From an uncultured bacterium (GTDB lineage: Bacteria > Bacteroidota > Bacteroidia > Bacteroidales > Muribaculaceae): a DNA stretch of 8,973 nt. Each line of letters begins with the position of its first letter. Position 1 is the stretch's first letter. Shown piece after piece: positions 1 to 7,300 of the stretch. Below the pieces are notes generated by a model, which saw only the letters and a program-made list of their open reading frames with translations, was not told where the DNA came from and searched no databases. Location: assembly GCA_946184715.1 (NCBI GenBank), contig CAMHGU010000084.1:1-8973 (forward strand), in the 5' to 3' direction. A program made the position numbers and the translations under genes.

Positions 1-25
1 GGCAACCACGCAATGAATACTCCTC

Positions 26-45
26 TGCAACTTGCAACTTGCAAC
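26..45. repeat. 7-bp tandem repeat (TGCAACT, almost three copies)
   Basis: The unit TGCAACT is present at 26-32 and 33-39, followed by a six-base partial copy (TGCAAC) at 40-45. Each junction contains the palindrome TTGCAA (32-37 and 39-44), so the array reads much the same on both strands. It lies in the gene-free end of the window, downstream of dapF and next to a G-tract cluster. It is too short for a minisatellite call. It could be a small slippage-prone repeat or part of a longer intergenic element cut by the window edge. Nothing in it shows a function. Confidence 0.7.
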
Positions 46-46
46 G

Positions 47-71
47 CCCCCGCCAATCCCCCGCCCCCTTT
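47..71 (-). other. G-tract cluster downstream of dapF
   Basis: Read on the minus strand, just after the dapF stop, this holds three runs of five G (64-68, 58-62, 47-51) and one GG (53-54), separated by one to three bases. With only three long tracts, a three-layer quadruplex would need the GG to take part imperfectly, but a two-layer one is possible. It resembles the stronger cluster upstream of tamB at 8939-8970. It is not a normal intrinsic terminator, because there is no clear GC stem followed by a T run. The role is unknown; a 3'-end structure in the dapF mRNA is an inference. Confidence 0.4.
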
Positions 72-84
72 CGGATGCTTACTG

Positions 85-921
85 TCAAACGAGGGGAGGC
101 AGCTCGCCGTCGAAGACAAAGGTGGCGGGGCCTGAGAGGATTACGTGGCCGTCGGCCTCGCGCCAGTCCACGCTGAGCACTCCGCCGTCCATCAGCACTC
201 GGGCACGGCGCGGGCTTCGGCCCGTGGCCGCGGCGGCTACCGCTGTGGCGCACGCGCCGGTGCCGCACGCAAGCGTAATCCCGCTCCCGCGCTCCCACAC
301 TCGCAGCCTGATGCCCTCGGGAGTGATGGTGGCAAATTCAATGTTGCAGCGCTCGGGAAATGCCCGGTGACGCTCCAGCCGCGGGCCTATGCTCGCTACA
401 TCGACGCTCTCCACCTCATCCACAAACATCACATAGTGGGGATTGCCCATCGCCACAAAGGTCCCCTCCGGCAGATCTCCGGCCAGGTCGGGACGGTAGA
501 GCAACGGGACCTCAAATCGCGGCTCAAGCATATCGACGGCGACGCTTTCCACGCGTCCGTCGGCATCGACTGTCAGCTCCAGCCGCTTCACGCCCGAGCG
601 CGTCAGCAAGTCGATTGAAGAGGCGGCCGTGTAGCCACGCTCGCGCAAGTATCGGCCTATGCAGCGGCTCGCGTTGCCACACATCAGCCCCTCCGAGCCA
701 TCGGCGTTGAAGATACGCATAGTGTAATCGGCCTTCACGCCCTCAGGCGCATGGTCTATGAGGACAAGCCCGTCGGCGCCGATGCCCTTGTGGCGGTCAC
801 ACCACGTGAGGGCTGCCCGCTCGGGGTCGGCAATGTGGTTGAGGGCGGTATCGACGATGATGAAGTCGTTGCCACACCCGTGCATCTTCGTGAATTTTAT
901 GGTCGCTGGGTCGTCGGTCAT
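85..921 (-). CDS. dapF: Diaminopimelate epimerase DapF
   Basis: DapF is a cytoplasmic, cofactor-independent racemase-type enzyme that converts LL- to meso-diaminopimelate, the precursor of lysine and the cross-linking residue of peptidoglycan. The 278-residue product has the family hallmarks in order: the N-terminal TKMHGCGNDF (11-20), the first catalytic-cysteine motif NADGSEGLMCGNASRC (72-87, Cys81), MGNPHYV (158-164), ERCNIEF (190-196), and the second catalytic-cysteine motif ERGSGITLACGTGACA (210-225, Cys219). Length is normal for the family. The start at 921 is chosen because the conserved region begins a few residues later and a perfect promoter -7 box lies 25 bases upstream; the frame stays open to 1065, but that would translate through the promoter and into the divergent gene. 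The first Cys motif reads CGNAS where E. coli has CGNGA, probably a lineage difference. Its downstream neighbour is outside the window. Confidence 0.97.
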   Translation of the reverse strand: MTDDPATIKFTKMHGCGNDFIIVDTALNHIADPERAALTWCDRHKGIGADGLVLIDHAPEGVKADYTMRIFNADGSEGLMCGNASRCIGRYLRERGYTAASSIDLLTRSGVKRLELTVDADGRVESVAVDMLEPRFEVPLLYRPDLAGDLPEGTFVAMGNPHYVMFVDEVESVDVASIGPRLERHRAFPERCNIEFATITPEGIRLRVWERGSGITLACGTGACATAVAAAATGRSPRRARVLMDGGVLSVDWREADGHVILSGPATFVFDGELPPLV

Positions 922-945
922 ATTCAATTGAGGTTTATCGGAGTG

Positions 946-953
946 CAAACATA
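946..953 (-). promoter_or_regulatory. dapF promoter -7 box (TATGTTTG)
   Basis: On the minus strand the sequence is TATGTTTG, a perfect match to the Bacteroidota -7 consensus TAnnTTTG. It would put the transcript start near 939-941, giving dapF a leader of about 18-20 nt. No clear TTTG -33 element sits at the expected 19-21 bp upstream; that stretch is T-rich (ATTTTT on the minus strand, 967-972). The position and perfect core make this convincing, but it is a motif match only. Confidence 0.7.
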
Positions 954-974
954 GGAAATTTGCCTGAAAAATTG

Positions 975-982
975 TAATTTCG
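975..982 (+). promoter_or_regulatory. Possible promoter -7 box for the patB-like gene (TAATTTCG)
   Basis: TAATTTCG differs from the TAnnTTTG consensus at one position, and lies 44 bases before the ATG of the PatB-like gene. It is the best plus-strand match I found in the 105-bp divergent gap. A TTTG at 959-962 is only 12 bp upstream, closer than the usual 19-21 bp, so the -33 support is weak. The gap also has a near-palindrome TTGAAATTTCGA at 987-998 (five of six pairs match), just after the predicted start point, which could be an operator. Confidence 0.3.
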
Positions 983-1026
983 CAACTTGAAATTTCGACA
1001 TCCAACCAAAAATTACGATTTTCGAT

Positions 1027-2217
1027 ATGGGAAAATACGATTTCGACCGATATATTGACCGCCACGGCACCAACTGCAAGAAGACCGACCTGCTCCAGGA
1101 GCGGTTCGGCCGCACCGACCTCTTGCCGCTATGGATAGCCGATATGGACTTCGCCGTGTGCCCGGCTATCACCGAGGCGCTCGTGAAGCGGCTCGGCGGC
1201 CACCCTATTTATGGATATACTCCGGTGTACGACAGCTATTGGCAGTCGATAATCGACTGGCAGCGGCGCCACTACGGGTGGGAGGTGAAGCGCGAGGAGC
1301 TTACCTACCAGTCGGGCGGCGTGACGGCCTTCGGTATGGTAATCAACTTCTTCACGCGTCCGGGCGATAGGATTGTGATTCAGACGCCCGTGTACTACGA
1401 CTTCAAGGACACTATCGACGGCGGCGACCGCATCACCGTGGAGAACCCGCTGCGGCCCACTCCCGACGGCTTCTTCGAGATGGACCTCGAGGGGCTGGAG
1501 CGTATCTTCGCCGAGGAACGCCCCAAGATGATGGTGCTCTGCAATCCGCAGAATCCTATAGGCATAGTGTGGGAGCCGGAGGTGCTGCGCGAGGTGGCGC
1601 GCTTGGCGCGTAAGTACGGCGTCATCGTCTTCAGCGACGAAGTGTTTGCCGACCTTACGCTTTTCGGTCATCGCCACACCCCGATGGCTACCGTAAGCGA
1701 CGACGCGCGAGCCGTGACCATCACCTGCGGCGCCCCTGGCAAGACGTTCAACATAGCCGGCTTCAAAAGCACGTGGCTTATCATCACCAACGAAGAGCTG
1801 CGCCGCCCGTTCTATCGCTGGGTGGAGGTCAACGAGCTGCAAAATTCCAACATCGTAGCCTTGCTGGCTACCGAGACCGCCTATCGCTGCGGCGACGAGT
1901 GGCTTGCCGAGTGCATCAGCTACCTTGAGGGCAATGTGGATTATGTGGTGAACTTCTGTCGCGAGCGGTTGCCCGAAATCGTGGCCATCAAGCCGCAAGC
2001 CACCTACCTGCTGTGGCTCGACTGCCGCGGGCTGGGGCTTGACCACGACGGAGTGATTGACTTCTTCGTCAATGAGGCCCACCTTGCGCTCAACGAAGGC
2101 TCGATGTACGGCGCTCCGGGTCGCTGCCATATGCGCCTCAACATAGCCACCCCACGGGCCGTGCTTGAGCAGGCGATGAAGCAGCTTGAGGCGGCCGTCG
2201 AGCGACGCCGCCACTAA
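1027..2217 (+). CDS. patB: MalY/PatB-family PLP-dependent C-S lyase or aminotransferase
   Basis: This is a 396-residue fold-type I PLP enzyme. The N-terminal pattern (YDFDRYIDRHGTNCKK, 4-19, then LPLWIADMDF, 33-42, and YGYTP, 62-66) is typical of the MalY/PatB family, whose studied members act as cystathionine beta-lyases or cysteine desulfhydrases. Visible active-site elements are CNPQNPIG (172-179, with Asn176 expected to contact PLP), SDEVFADL (203-210, Asp204 for the pyridine nitrogen), GAPGKTF (235-241, Lys239 forming the Schiff base) and HMRLNIATP (368-376, Arg370 for the substrate carboxylate). Length is normal and there is no signal peptide, so it should be cytosolic. The ATG follows an AT-rich leader with no Shine-Dalgarno sequence. 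It is divergent from dapF and converges on hisS. The family is secure, but the substrate cannot be read from sequence: cystathionine beta-lyase is the first guess, and other C-S lyase or transaminase roles are possible. Confidence 0.9.
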   Translation: MGKYDFDRYIDRHGTNCKKTDLLQERFGRTDLLPLWIADMDFAVCPAITEALVKRLGGHPIYGYTPVYDSYWQSIIDWQRRHYGWEVKREELTYQSGGVTAFGMVINFFTRPGDRIVIQTPVYYDFKDTIDGGDRITVENPLRPTPDGFFEMDLEGLERIFAEERPKMMVLCNPQNPIGIVWEPEVLREVARLARKYGVIVFSDEVFADLTLFGHRHTPMATVSDDARAVTITCGAPGKTFNIAGFKSTWLIITNEELRRPFYRWVEVNELQNSNIVALLATETAYRCGDEWLAECISYLEGNVDYVVNFCRERLPEIVAIKPQATYLLWLDCRGLGLDHDGVIDFFVNEAHLALNEGSMYGAPGRCHMRLNIATPRAVLEQAMKQLEAAVERRRH

Positions 2218-2243
2218 GCCTTATCAGCGAATTTTGGGCCTGT
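2218..2243. other. Short convergent junction between patB-like gene and hisS
   Basis: Only 26 bases separate the stop codons of two convergent genes. The only inverted repeat I find is GCCTG-TTTA-CGGGC at 2238-2251, a five-pair stem with one G-T pair that overlaps the hisS stop, with no following T run on either strand. So no convincing intrinsic terminator is present, and transcripts from both sides may run into each other's 3' ends. Confidence 0.5.
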
Positions 2244-3611
2244 TTACGGGCGGAGTAGGGCGGCGAGAGCCGTCTGGACTGTCGTCTGCTGCTCGCCGGT
2301 GGTCATATTCTTTATCGTGACGGTTCCGGCTTCAAGCTCGCTTTCGCCTATGATAGCCACCCAGGGTATCTGCTTGGCATTGGCGTAGGCCATCTGCTTT
2401 TTCATCTTGGCCGCGTCGGGGTACAGCTCGGCCGAGATGCCGGCGCGGCGTAGCTCGGCAATGACGCGGAGCGACTGCGCGGCTTCGCGCTCGCCGAAGT
2501 TGACCATCATCACCTCGGTAGTTGAGGCCACCCCCTCGGGGTAGAGATTGAGCTGGTTGAGCACATCGTAGATGCGGTCGGCGCCGAAGCTGATGCCCAC
2601 GCCGCTGAGGCCGTCAACGCCGAACACACCCGTCAGGTTGTCGTAGCGGCCGCCGCCGGTGATGCTGCCTATCTCCACATCGAGCGCCTTCACCTCAAGG
2701 ATGGTGCCGGTGTAGTAGTTAAGGCCGCGGGCCAGTGACACGTCAAGCTCCAGCTCGGCCGTGAGGCCTTGTGCTGTGGCCGTGTCGATGACAAAGCGCA
2801 GCTCTTCCACACCCTTGGTGCCGATGGCATTGCCGTCGAATACACGGCTGAGGGTGTCGAGCTTCTCGGCGTTGCTGCCGCTTAGCTCAAGGAGGGGGCG
2901 GAGCGTGGCCAAGGCCGCATCGTCGAAGCCTTTGGAGCGCAACTCATCGTTGACATTGTCGATGCCGATTTTGTCGATCTTATCGATAGCCACCGTCAGG
3001 TCGATGAGCTTCTCGGGCGCGCCCAGCAGCTCGGCTATGGCGCTGAGTACCTTGCGGTTGTTGAGCTTGATAGCCACTCTGATGCCGAAGCGGGCGAAGA
3101 CGTGGTCGATAAGGCCTATCAGCTCGGTCTCGTTGTAGAGCGAGTCGGAGCCTACCACATCGGCATCGCACTGGTAAAACTCGCGGTAGCGGCCTTTCTG
3201 GGGCCGGTCGGCGCGCCACACCGGTTGTATCTGATAGCGCTTGAAGGGGAATTGCAGCTCGTCGCGGTGCTGCACCACATAGCGGGCGAAGGGCACCGTG
3301 AGGTCGTAGCGTAGCCCTTTCTCACACATCGCCGAGGTGAGGCGGGGCAGATTGCGTTCGGCAAGGTGTTGCTCACTGACCGAGCGCATGAAGTCGCCGC
3401 TGTTGAGTATCTTGAAGAGCAGGCGGTCGCCCTCCTCGCCGTATTTGCCCATCAGTGTGGAGAGGTTCTCCATCGCCGGGGTCTCAATCTGCTGGAAGCC
3501 GTAGAGGCGGAAGGCCGTGCGGATGGTGTCGAAGATATAGTTGCGGCGCGCCATCTCGATGGGCGAGAAGTCGCGGGTGCCTTTGGGTATTGAGGGTTTC
3601 TGTGTTGACAT
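2244..3611 (-). CDS. hisS: Histidyl-tRNA synthetase HisS
   Basis: This class II aminoacyl-tRNA synthetase activates histidine with ATP and loads it on tRNA-His in the cytoplasm. The 455-residue product begins with the typical PKGTRDFSP (9-17), then LRYDLTVPFARYV (100-112), motif 2 (RADRPQKGRYREFYQCD, 133-149), the histidine-specific ARGLNYYTGT (294-303) and motif 3 (GVGISFGADRIYDV, 337-350). The C-terminal segment from about 365 fits the anticodon-binding domain. It is about 30 residues longer than the 424-residue E. coli enzyme; the region between motif 2 and the histidine motif is long, as in many Bacteroidota HisRS. The ATG directly precedes the conserved N-terminus. It lies 26 nt after the membrane peptidase gene with no -7 box in the gap, so it is probably the last gene of the tamB transcript. 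Confidence 0.98.
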   Translation of the reverse strand: MSTQKPSIPKGTRDFSPIEMARRNYIFDTIRTAFRLYGFQQIETPAMENLSTLMGKYGEEGDRLLFKILNSGDFMRSVSEQHLAERNLPRLTSAMCEKGLRYDLTVPFARYVVQHRDELQFPFKRYQIQPVWRADRPQKGRYREFYQCDADVVGSDSLYNETELIGLIDHVFARFGIRVAIKLNNRKVLSAIAELLGAPEKLIDLTVAIDKIDKIGIDNVNDELRSKGFDDAALATLRPLLELSGSNAEKLDTLSRVFDGNAIGTKGVEELRFVIDTATAQGLTAELELDVSLARGLNYYTGTILEVKALDVEIGSITGGGRYDNLTGVFGVDGLSGVGISFGADRIYDVLNQLNLYPEGVASTTEVMMVNFGEREAAQSLRVIAELRRAGISAELYPDAAKMKKQMAYANAKQIPWVAIIGESELEAGTVTIKNMTTGEQQTTVQTALAALLRP

Positions 3612-3637
3612 ATATCAGTAGAGGATTAAGAGTTGTG

Positions 3638-4327
3638 TTATCGGCGGGAAGTGTAAACTGTGATGTAATAGAATAATGTGGCGAGGGAGCTTACTGCGGC
3701 CACCACATAGGTGTATGCAGCCCATTTGAGGGCATCGGCGGCGTACTGATGCTGGTCGGGCGGCACGATACCGGTGCGGTCGAGCCAAGCCACGGCACGG
3801 CGGCTGGCGTCGATTTCCACCGGCAGGGTCACCACCGAGAAGAGAGCCGTAAGGGCGAATCCTGCGATGCCTATGAGCAGCAGTTGCGGGAACACCTCGA
3901 TAAGAATCATACCGGCAAGCAGCACCCAGGGGATAAGCTTAGAGGCAAAGGATACCGCGGGGACGAGGGCGGAGCGCAGCCGTAGCGGGGCGTAGCCGGT
4001 GGCGTGCTGCACGGCGTGCCCGCATTCGTGGGCGGCCACGGCTGCCGAGGCGATGCTGCAGCGGCCATCGACTATCTCGCTGAGGTTGACGGTCATATTG
4101 GCGGGATTGAAGTGGTCGGTAAGCTGTCCGGCCACGGAGCCTACGGTAACGTTGTTGATGCCGTGGTCGCGCAGCATCTGCGCGGCCACTTGGTGCCCGG
4201 TGAGGCCATTGAGTAGGGGCATCGTAGAGTATCTCTTCATCTTCGATTGCAGCTTGCTCTGCACCAGCGTGCTGGCGATGGTGACGCCGATGAAGATTAT
4301 CCAAAAGATGGTGTTAGGGGTAATCAT
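3638..4327 (-). CDS. Membrane zinc metallopeptidase, YugP type
   Basis: This 229-residue protein matches the putative neutral zinc metallopeptidase family typified by B. subtilis YugP. An N-terminal membrane segment (about 4-22) is followed by a soluble part containing the zinc motif HECGH (100-104) in the context AAVAAHECGHAVQHATGYAP (95-114). Hydrophobic segments follow at about 124-142, 146-167 and 204-223. The conserved LPVEIDASRRA (168-178) lies between the last two and contains Glu171, a plausible third zinc ligand. Length is normal for the family. It starts only 4 nt after the tamB stop, which suggests translational coupling, and precedes hisS by 26 nt. The family's substrate is, to my knowledge, unestablished; a role in membrane-protein turnover or envelope upkeep is inferred from location and from TamB as neighbour. 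Confidence 0.92.
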   Translation of the reverse strand: MITPNTIFWIIFIGVTIASTLVQSKLQSKMKRYSTMPLLNGLTGHQVAAQMLRDHGINNVTVGSVAGQLTDHFNPANMTVNLSEIVDGRCSIASAAVAAHECGHAVQHATGYAPLRLRSALVPAVSFASKLIPWVLLAGMILIEVFPQLLLIGIAGFALTALFSVVTLPVEIDASRRAVAWLDRTGIVPPDQHQYAADALKWAAYTYVVAAVSSLATLFYYITVYTSRR

Positions 4328-4331
4328 ATAT

Positions 4332-7300
4332 TCAATGAGTTAATTGGTTTTCTGAATTGTTGATAGCTGTGCTGTCGGGGCGTGCCGTGGCGGCGCTGTC
4401 GGGCGTCGTGGCCTCGGCTTTCTTCTTTCGCTTCTTCAGGAAGTCGAAGGGACGGTCAAACTCGTGCCGGAACACCACGCCCACGCCCTGGGTGGTGAGG
4501 GCGTTCTTGATGTAGTAGTTCTGGTCGTTGTAGCGGTTATAGGCACGCAGGCGTATGCTGCCGTTTTTGGTGAGCAGATACTCTACGTCGAAGTCGCCGA
4601 TAAACGAAGAGCTATTGGCGTTGAGGCTCTTATCGCGATAGCCGAAGTTGCCGTTGAGCAGCAGGCGGTTGTTGAGCAGCGACGAGGAGAGGGCGAGGTC
4701 CACCTCCACATCGCTGAAGTCGCCTTTCTGGGTGCGGAAGTTGGGCGCGATGGTCCAGTTCTCGCTTATCTGTCCGAGCATATTGGAGAGCTGCGACGAG
4801 ATGGTGGAGGAGGCCACGTTGGCCCATTCGCTATTGGTGCTTTGGCCGCCCATATATTCGGGGGTGTAGAATTTGTTGAGCGCCACGAGATATATGATTT
4901 GGCGGTTCATCATATCGTCGGTGGAGATGATACTCTTGATGCGTCGCACGGCCTCTTGGGTGAGCGTGGGAAACTCGAGGTCGAAGGCGATATTGGGCTG
5001 TCGCATATCGCCCGAGGCCAGCAGGACGGCGTGGACGGGCACGTTGGTGCGGTTGAGGTCGCGGTCTTGGGCAAACGACTGGTCGAGGTCGGTGAGCGAG
5101 GCGTTGACGTTGTAGAGCGCGCGGATATCGAGGGTGGCGGTGTAGGGGTCGCCGTTGAAGGCGATGGAGCTGCCGCGGTCGATGGTAAACTCCTTGATGA
5201 TAATATCTTGGAACGTAAAGGTGTAGGTGCCCTTCTCGAGCTCGTATTTGCCAAACATAGCGAGCTCATCGTCGGTGGAGTTGTAGTTCATACGCAGATT
5301 GCCGGTGCCGCGGGCGCGGATTCGGTCGCCGGCCGAGGGGTCCATCACGAGGATTACCTGGGCTGCCGGTGTGGCTTCCACTTGCAGGTTGATGAGCACC
5401 TGGGTGGGGTTGCTCTCCTTGGCTTTCACTTTGCGGCGCAGCTGCTGCACTATCTCGGGCTCCGGGTCAGGCTCCGGCTCGGGCTTGGCATCGCGGTCGC
5501 GGAAGGTGATGAAGTCGTATTCGTGGGCGGCCGTGGAGCTGCCGAGCACAAAGGTGAAGCGCGAATTTTCCTCGGTGCGCATTCCCACGTCGATGGCCAC
5601 GAGGCCGGGCTCGCCCTTGAGGAAGGCGGAGCCGGTGCCATATACCTTACCGTACCAGATGCCGTTGAAGCTCTCGTCGGTGTCGTAGCACAGGAGGTTG
5701 TCGGCTTCGGTGATGCGGATGTCGAAGCGCGCGTCGTGGAAGGCGTCGTGGGTGACCACGCCGTTGAGCTTGGCGGTGTGGCCCTCATCGTCGCGCAGGG
5801 TGATGCCGTTGAGGTCGATGAGGTCGGGGCGGATGTGGACTGAGTCGTCGGTGGTGTAATACACGTTGGTGTAGTCGATTTTCATCCGGAGATTCTCGGC
5901 GGCCACATCGCCCTCGAAGTTGATGGTGCTGAACTTGCCGAAGAGGGTGCCGTGGCCGCTGCACTTGCCGGTGATGTCGCTGGAGAAGGCGGCCATATAG
6001 GGTAGCAGGAAGCGCACGTCGGTGTGCTTCACGTTGAAGTCGAGATAGAGCGAGTCGAGGGTGGGGAAGATGGAGCCGTCGATGTAGGCGTAGTCGCCGT
6101 TGGCTTGCTTGATGTCGGCGTCGAGGGTGATGCCTTTGGTCACGGGGTCCCAGTGGGATTCAATCTCGGCGTCGCCTATTACGCAGCGATTGTAGGCGAT
6201 GCCATCCACGTGGAGCCTCGGGATGGAGAGCTTGGGGAACTTGCTGAAGGCGTCGCTCACGTAGAACTTTCCGGTGGCCACACCGCCGAATTTCACGTTG
6301 TCGATGTCGAGGGCTTCGAAGAGGAAGTCGAGGCTGAGCTGCTCGAGGTCCACGATGAGCTGCTTCTCGGGGTCGTGGCTCAGGGTGCCGTCGATCTTGA
6401 GATGCTGACTGCCGCAGTTGCCGCCCACGTTGGTAAACTTCACTTCGCCACCGGCGATTTCCACCTTGGCGGGCATCACCTGCCAGGCGGTGTCGTTGAA
6501 TATCAGCTGCGTGGGGTTAATGTCGATTAGCGCGTCGAGCTTATGCTCTATGTTGCGCTGGAGCAGCGCCGAGGCCGAGATTTCGCCTTTGTAGGTCGTG
6601 GCTTTGTCCATCAGCCATCGGAGATTGGTGTCGATGCGGTCGTCGGCGGCATTGAGGCCTACGTTGAGGGCCACGTTGCCGGTCTTGAGGGGGAACAGGG
6701 TGCTGACGTCGGCGGTGTAGAGCTGCAGGCTCTGATTGAGGTGGGCGTTGATGAGGGTGTTCTCCACGAGCTTGTTGCCCTGCTGCAGATAGGGCGCCGA
6801 GATGGTGGCGTTGCACTCGCGCTCCGCGGTGTTCATATCGCCCTGCACAGTGATGGGGTAGATGAGGGTGACGGGCAGCTTGAAGAAGCGGGTGAGCTGA
6901 TTGTCGGGGTGGATGGTGAAGTCGAATACGAAGTCGTTCTCTCCGGCTTGGCTTTGAGCCGCGAGGTCGTCGCCGGGGGCCACAATCGAGGGAATGGCGT
7001 GGGAGAGTATCTCTTTGATGGTGGCGGGGAGCGACGCGAAGTGCATCTGCCCCACGATGTTGCCTGAGATGATGTCGCTGTCGATATTCACTTCGCGCTC
7101 GCCGTCGTCGCGCTCCGAGGCGTTGATGACGAGTTGCTTATAGGCCAGGCCGTTGCCGTTGTCGTCGAGGAGGGAGAGGTTGCGGATGGTGAGGTCGCCC
7201 ACGGCGTTGTCGAGGTTGTCGCCCGTGAATTGGGCCACGGCGTCGAGCGTCAGCCGGCGGCCCTGGGCAATGGGCGCATTGGTGAATGGCGAGAGGTCGA

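Noticed and set aside
1..16. Possible 3' end of a plus-strand gene (open frame to TGA at 14-16)
   Set aside because: Only four codons are visible, too few to support a gene.
922..1065. N-terminal extension of dapF to a start at 1065 (48 extra residues)
   Set aside because: The extension has no family similarity, runs through the dapF promoter box and overlaps the start of the divergent gene. The start at 921 directly precedes the conserved N-terminus.
1129..2214. 361-residue open frame antisense to the patB-like gene
   Set aside because: It is a shadow caused by GC-rich third positions in the real gene; it shows no recognisable motif and no promoter.
2238..2251. Hairpin GCCTG-TTTA-CGGGC as a bidirectional terminator
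   Set aside because: The stem is only five pairs with one G-T pair, overlaps the hisS stop, and has no T run on either side.
4464..5843. 459-residue open frame antisense to tamB
   Set aside because: The composition is extreme (Val, Gly, Glu, His and Ala), as expected from reading complementary codons of a GC-rich gene. No motif is recognised, and tamB fully explains the region. The same holds for 6024-6530, 6543-7067 and 7134-7811.
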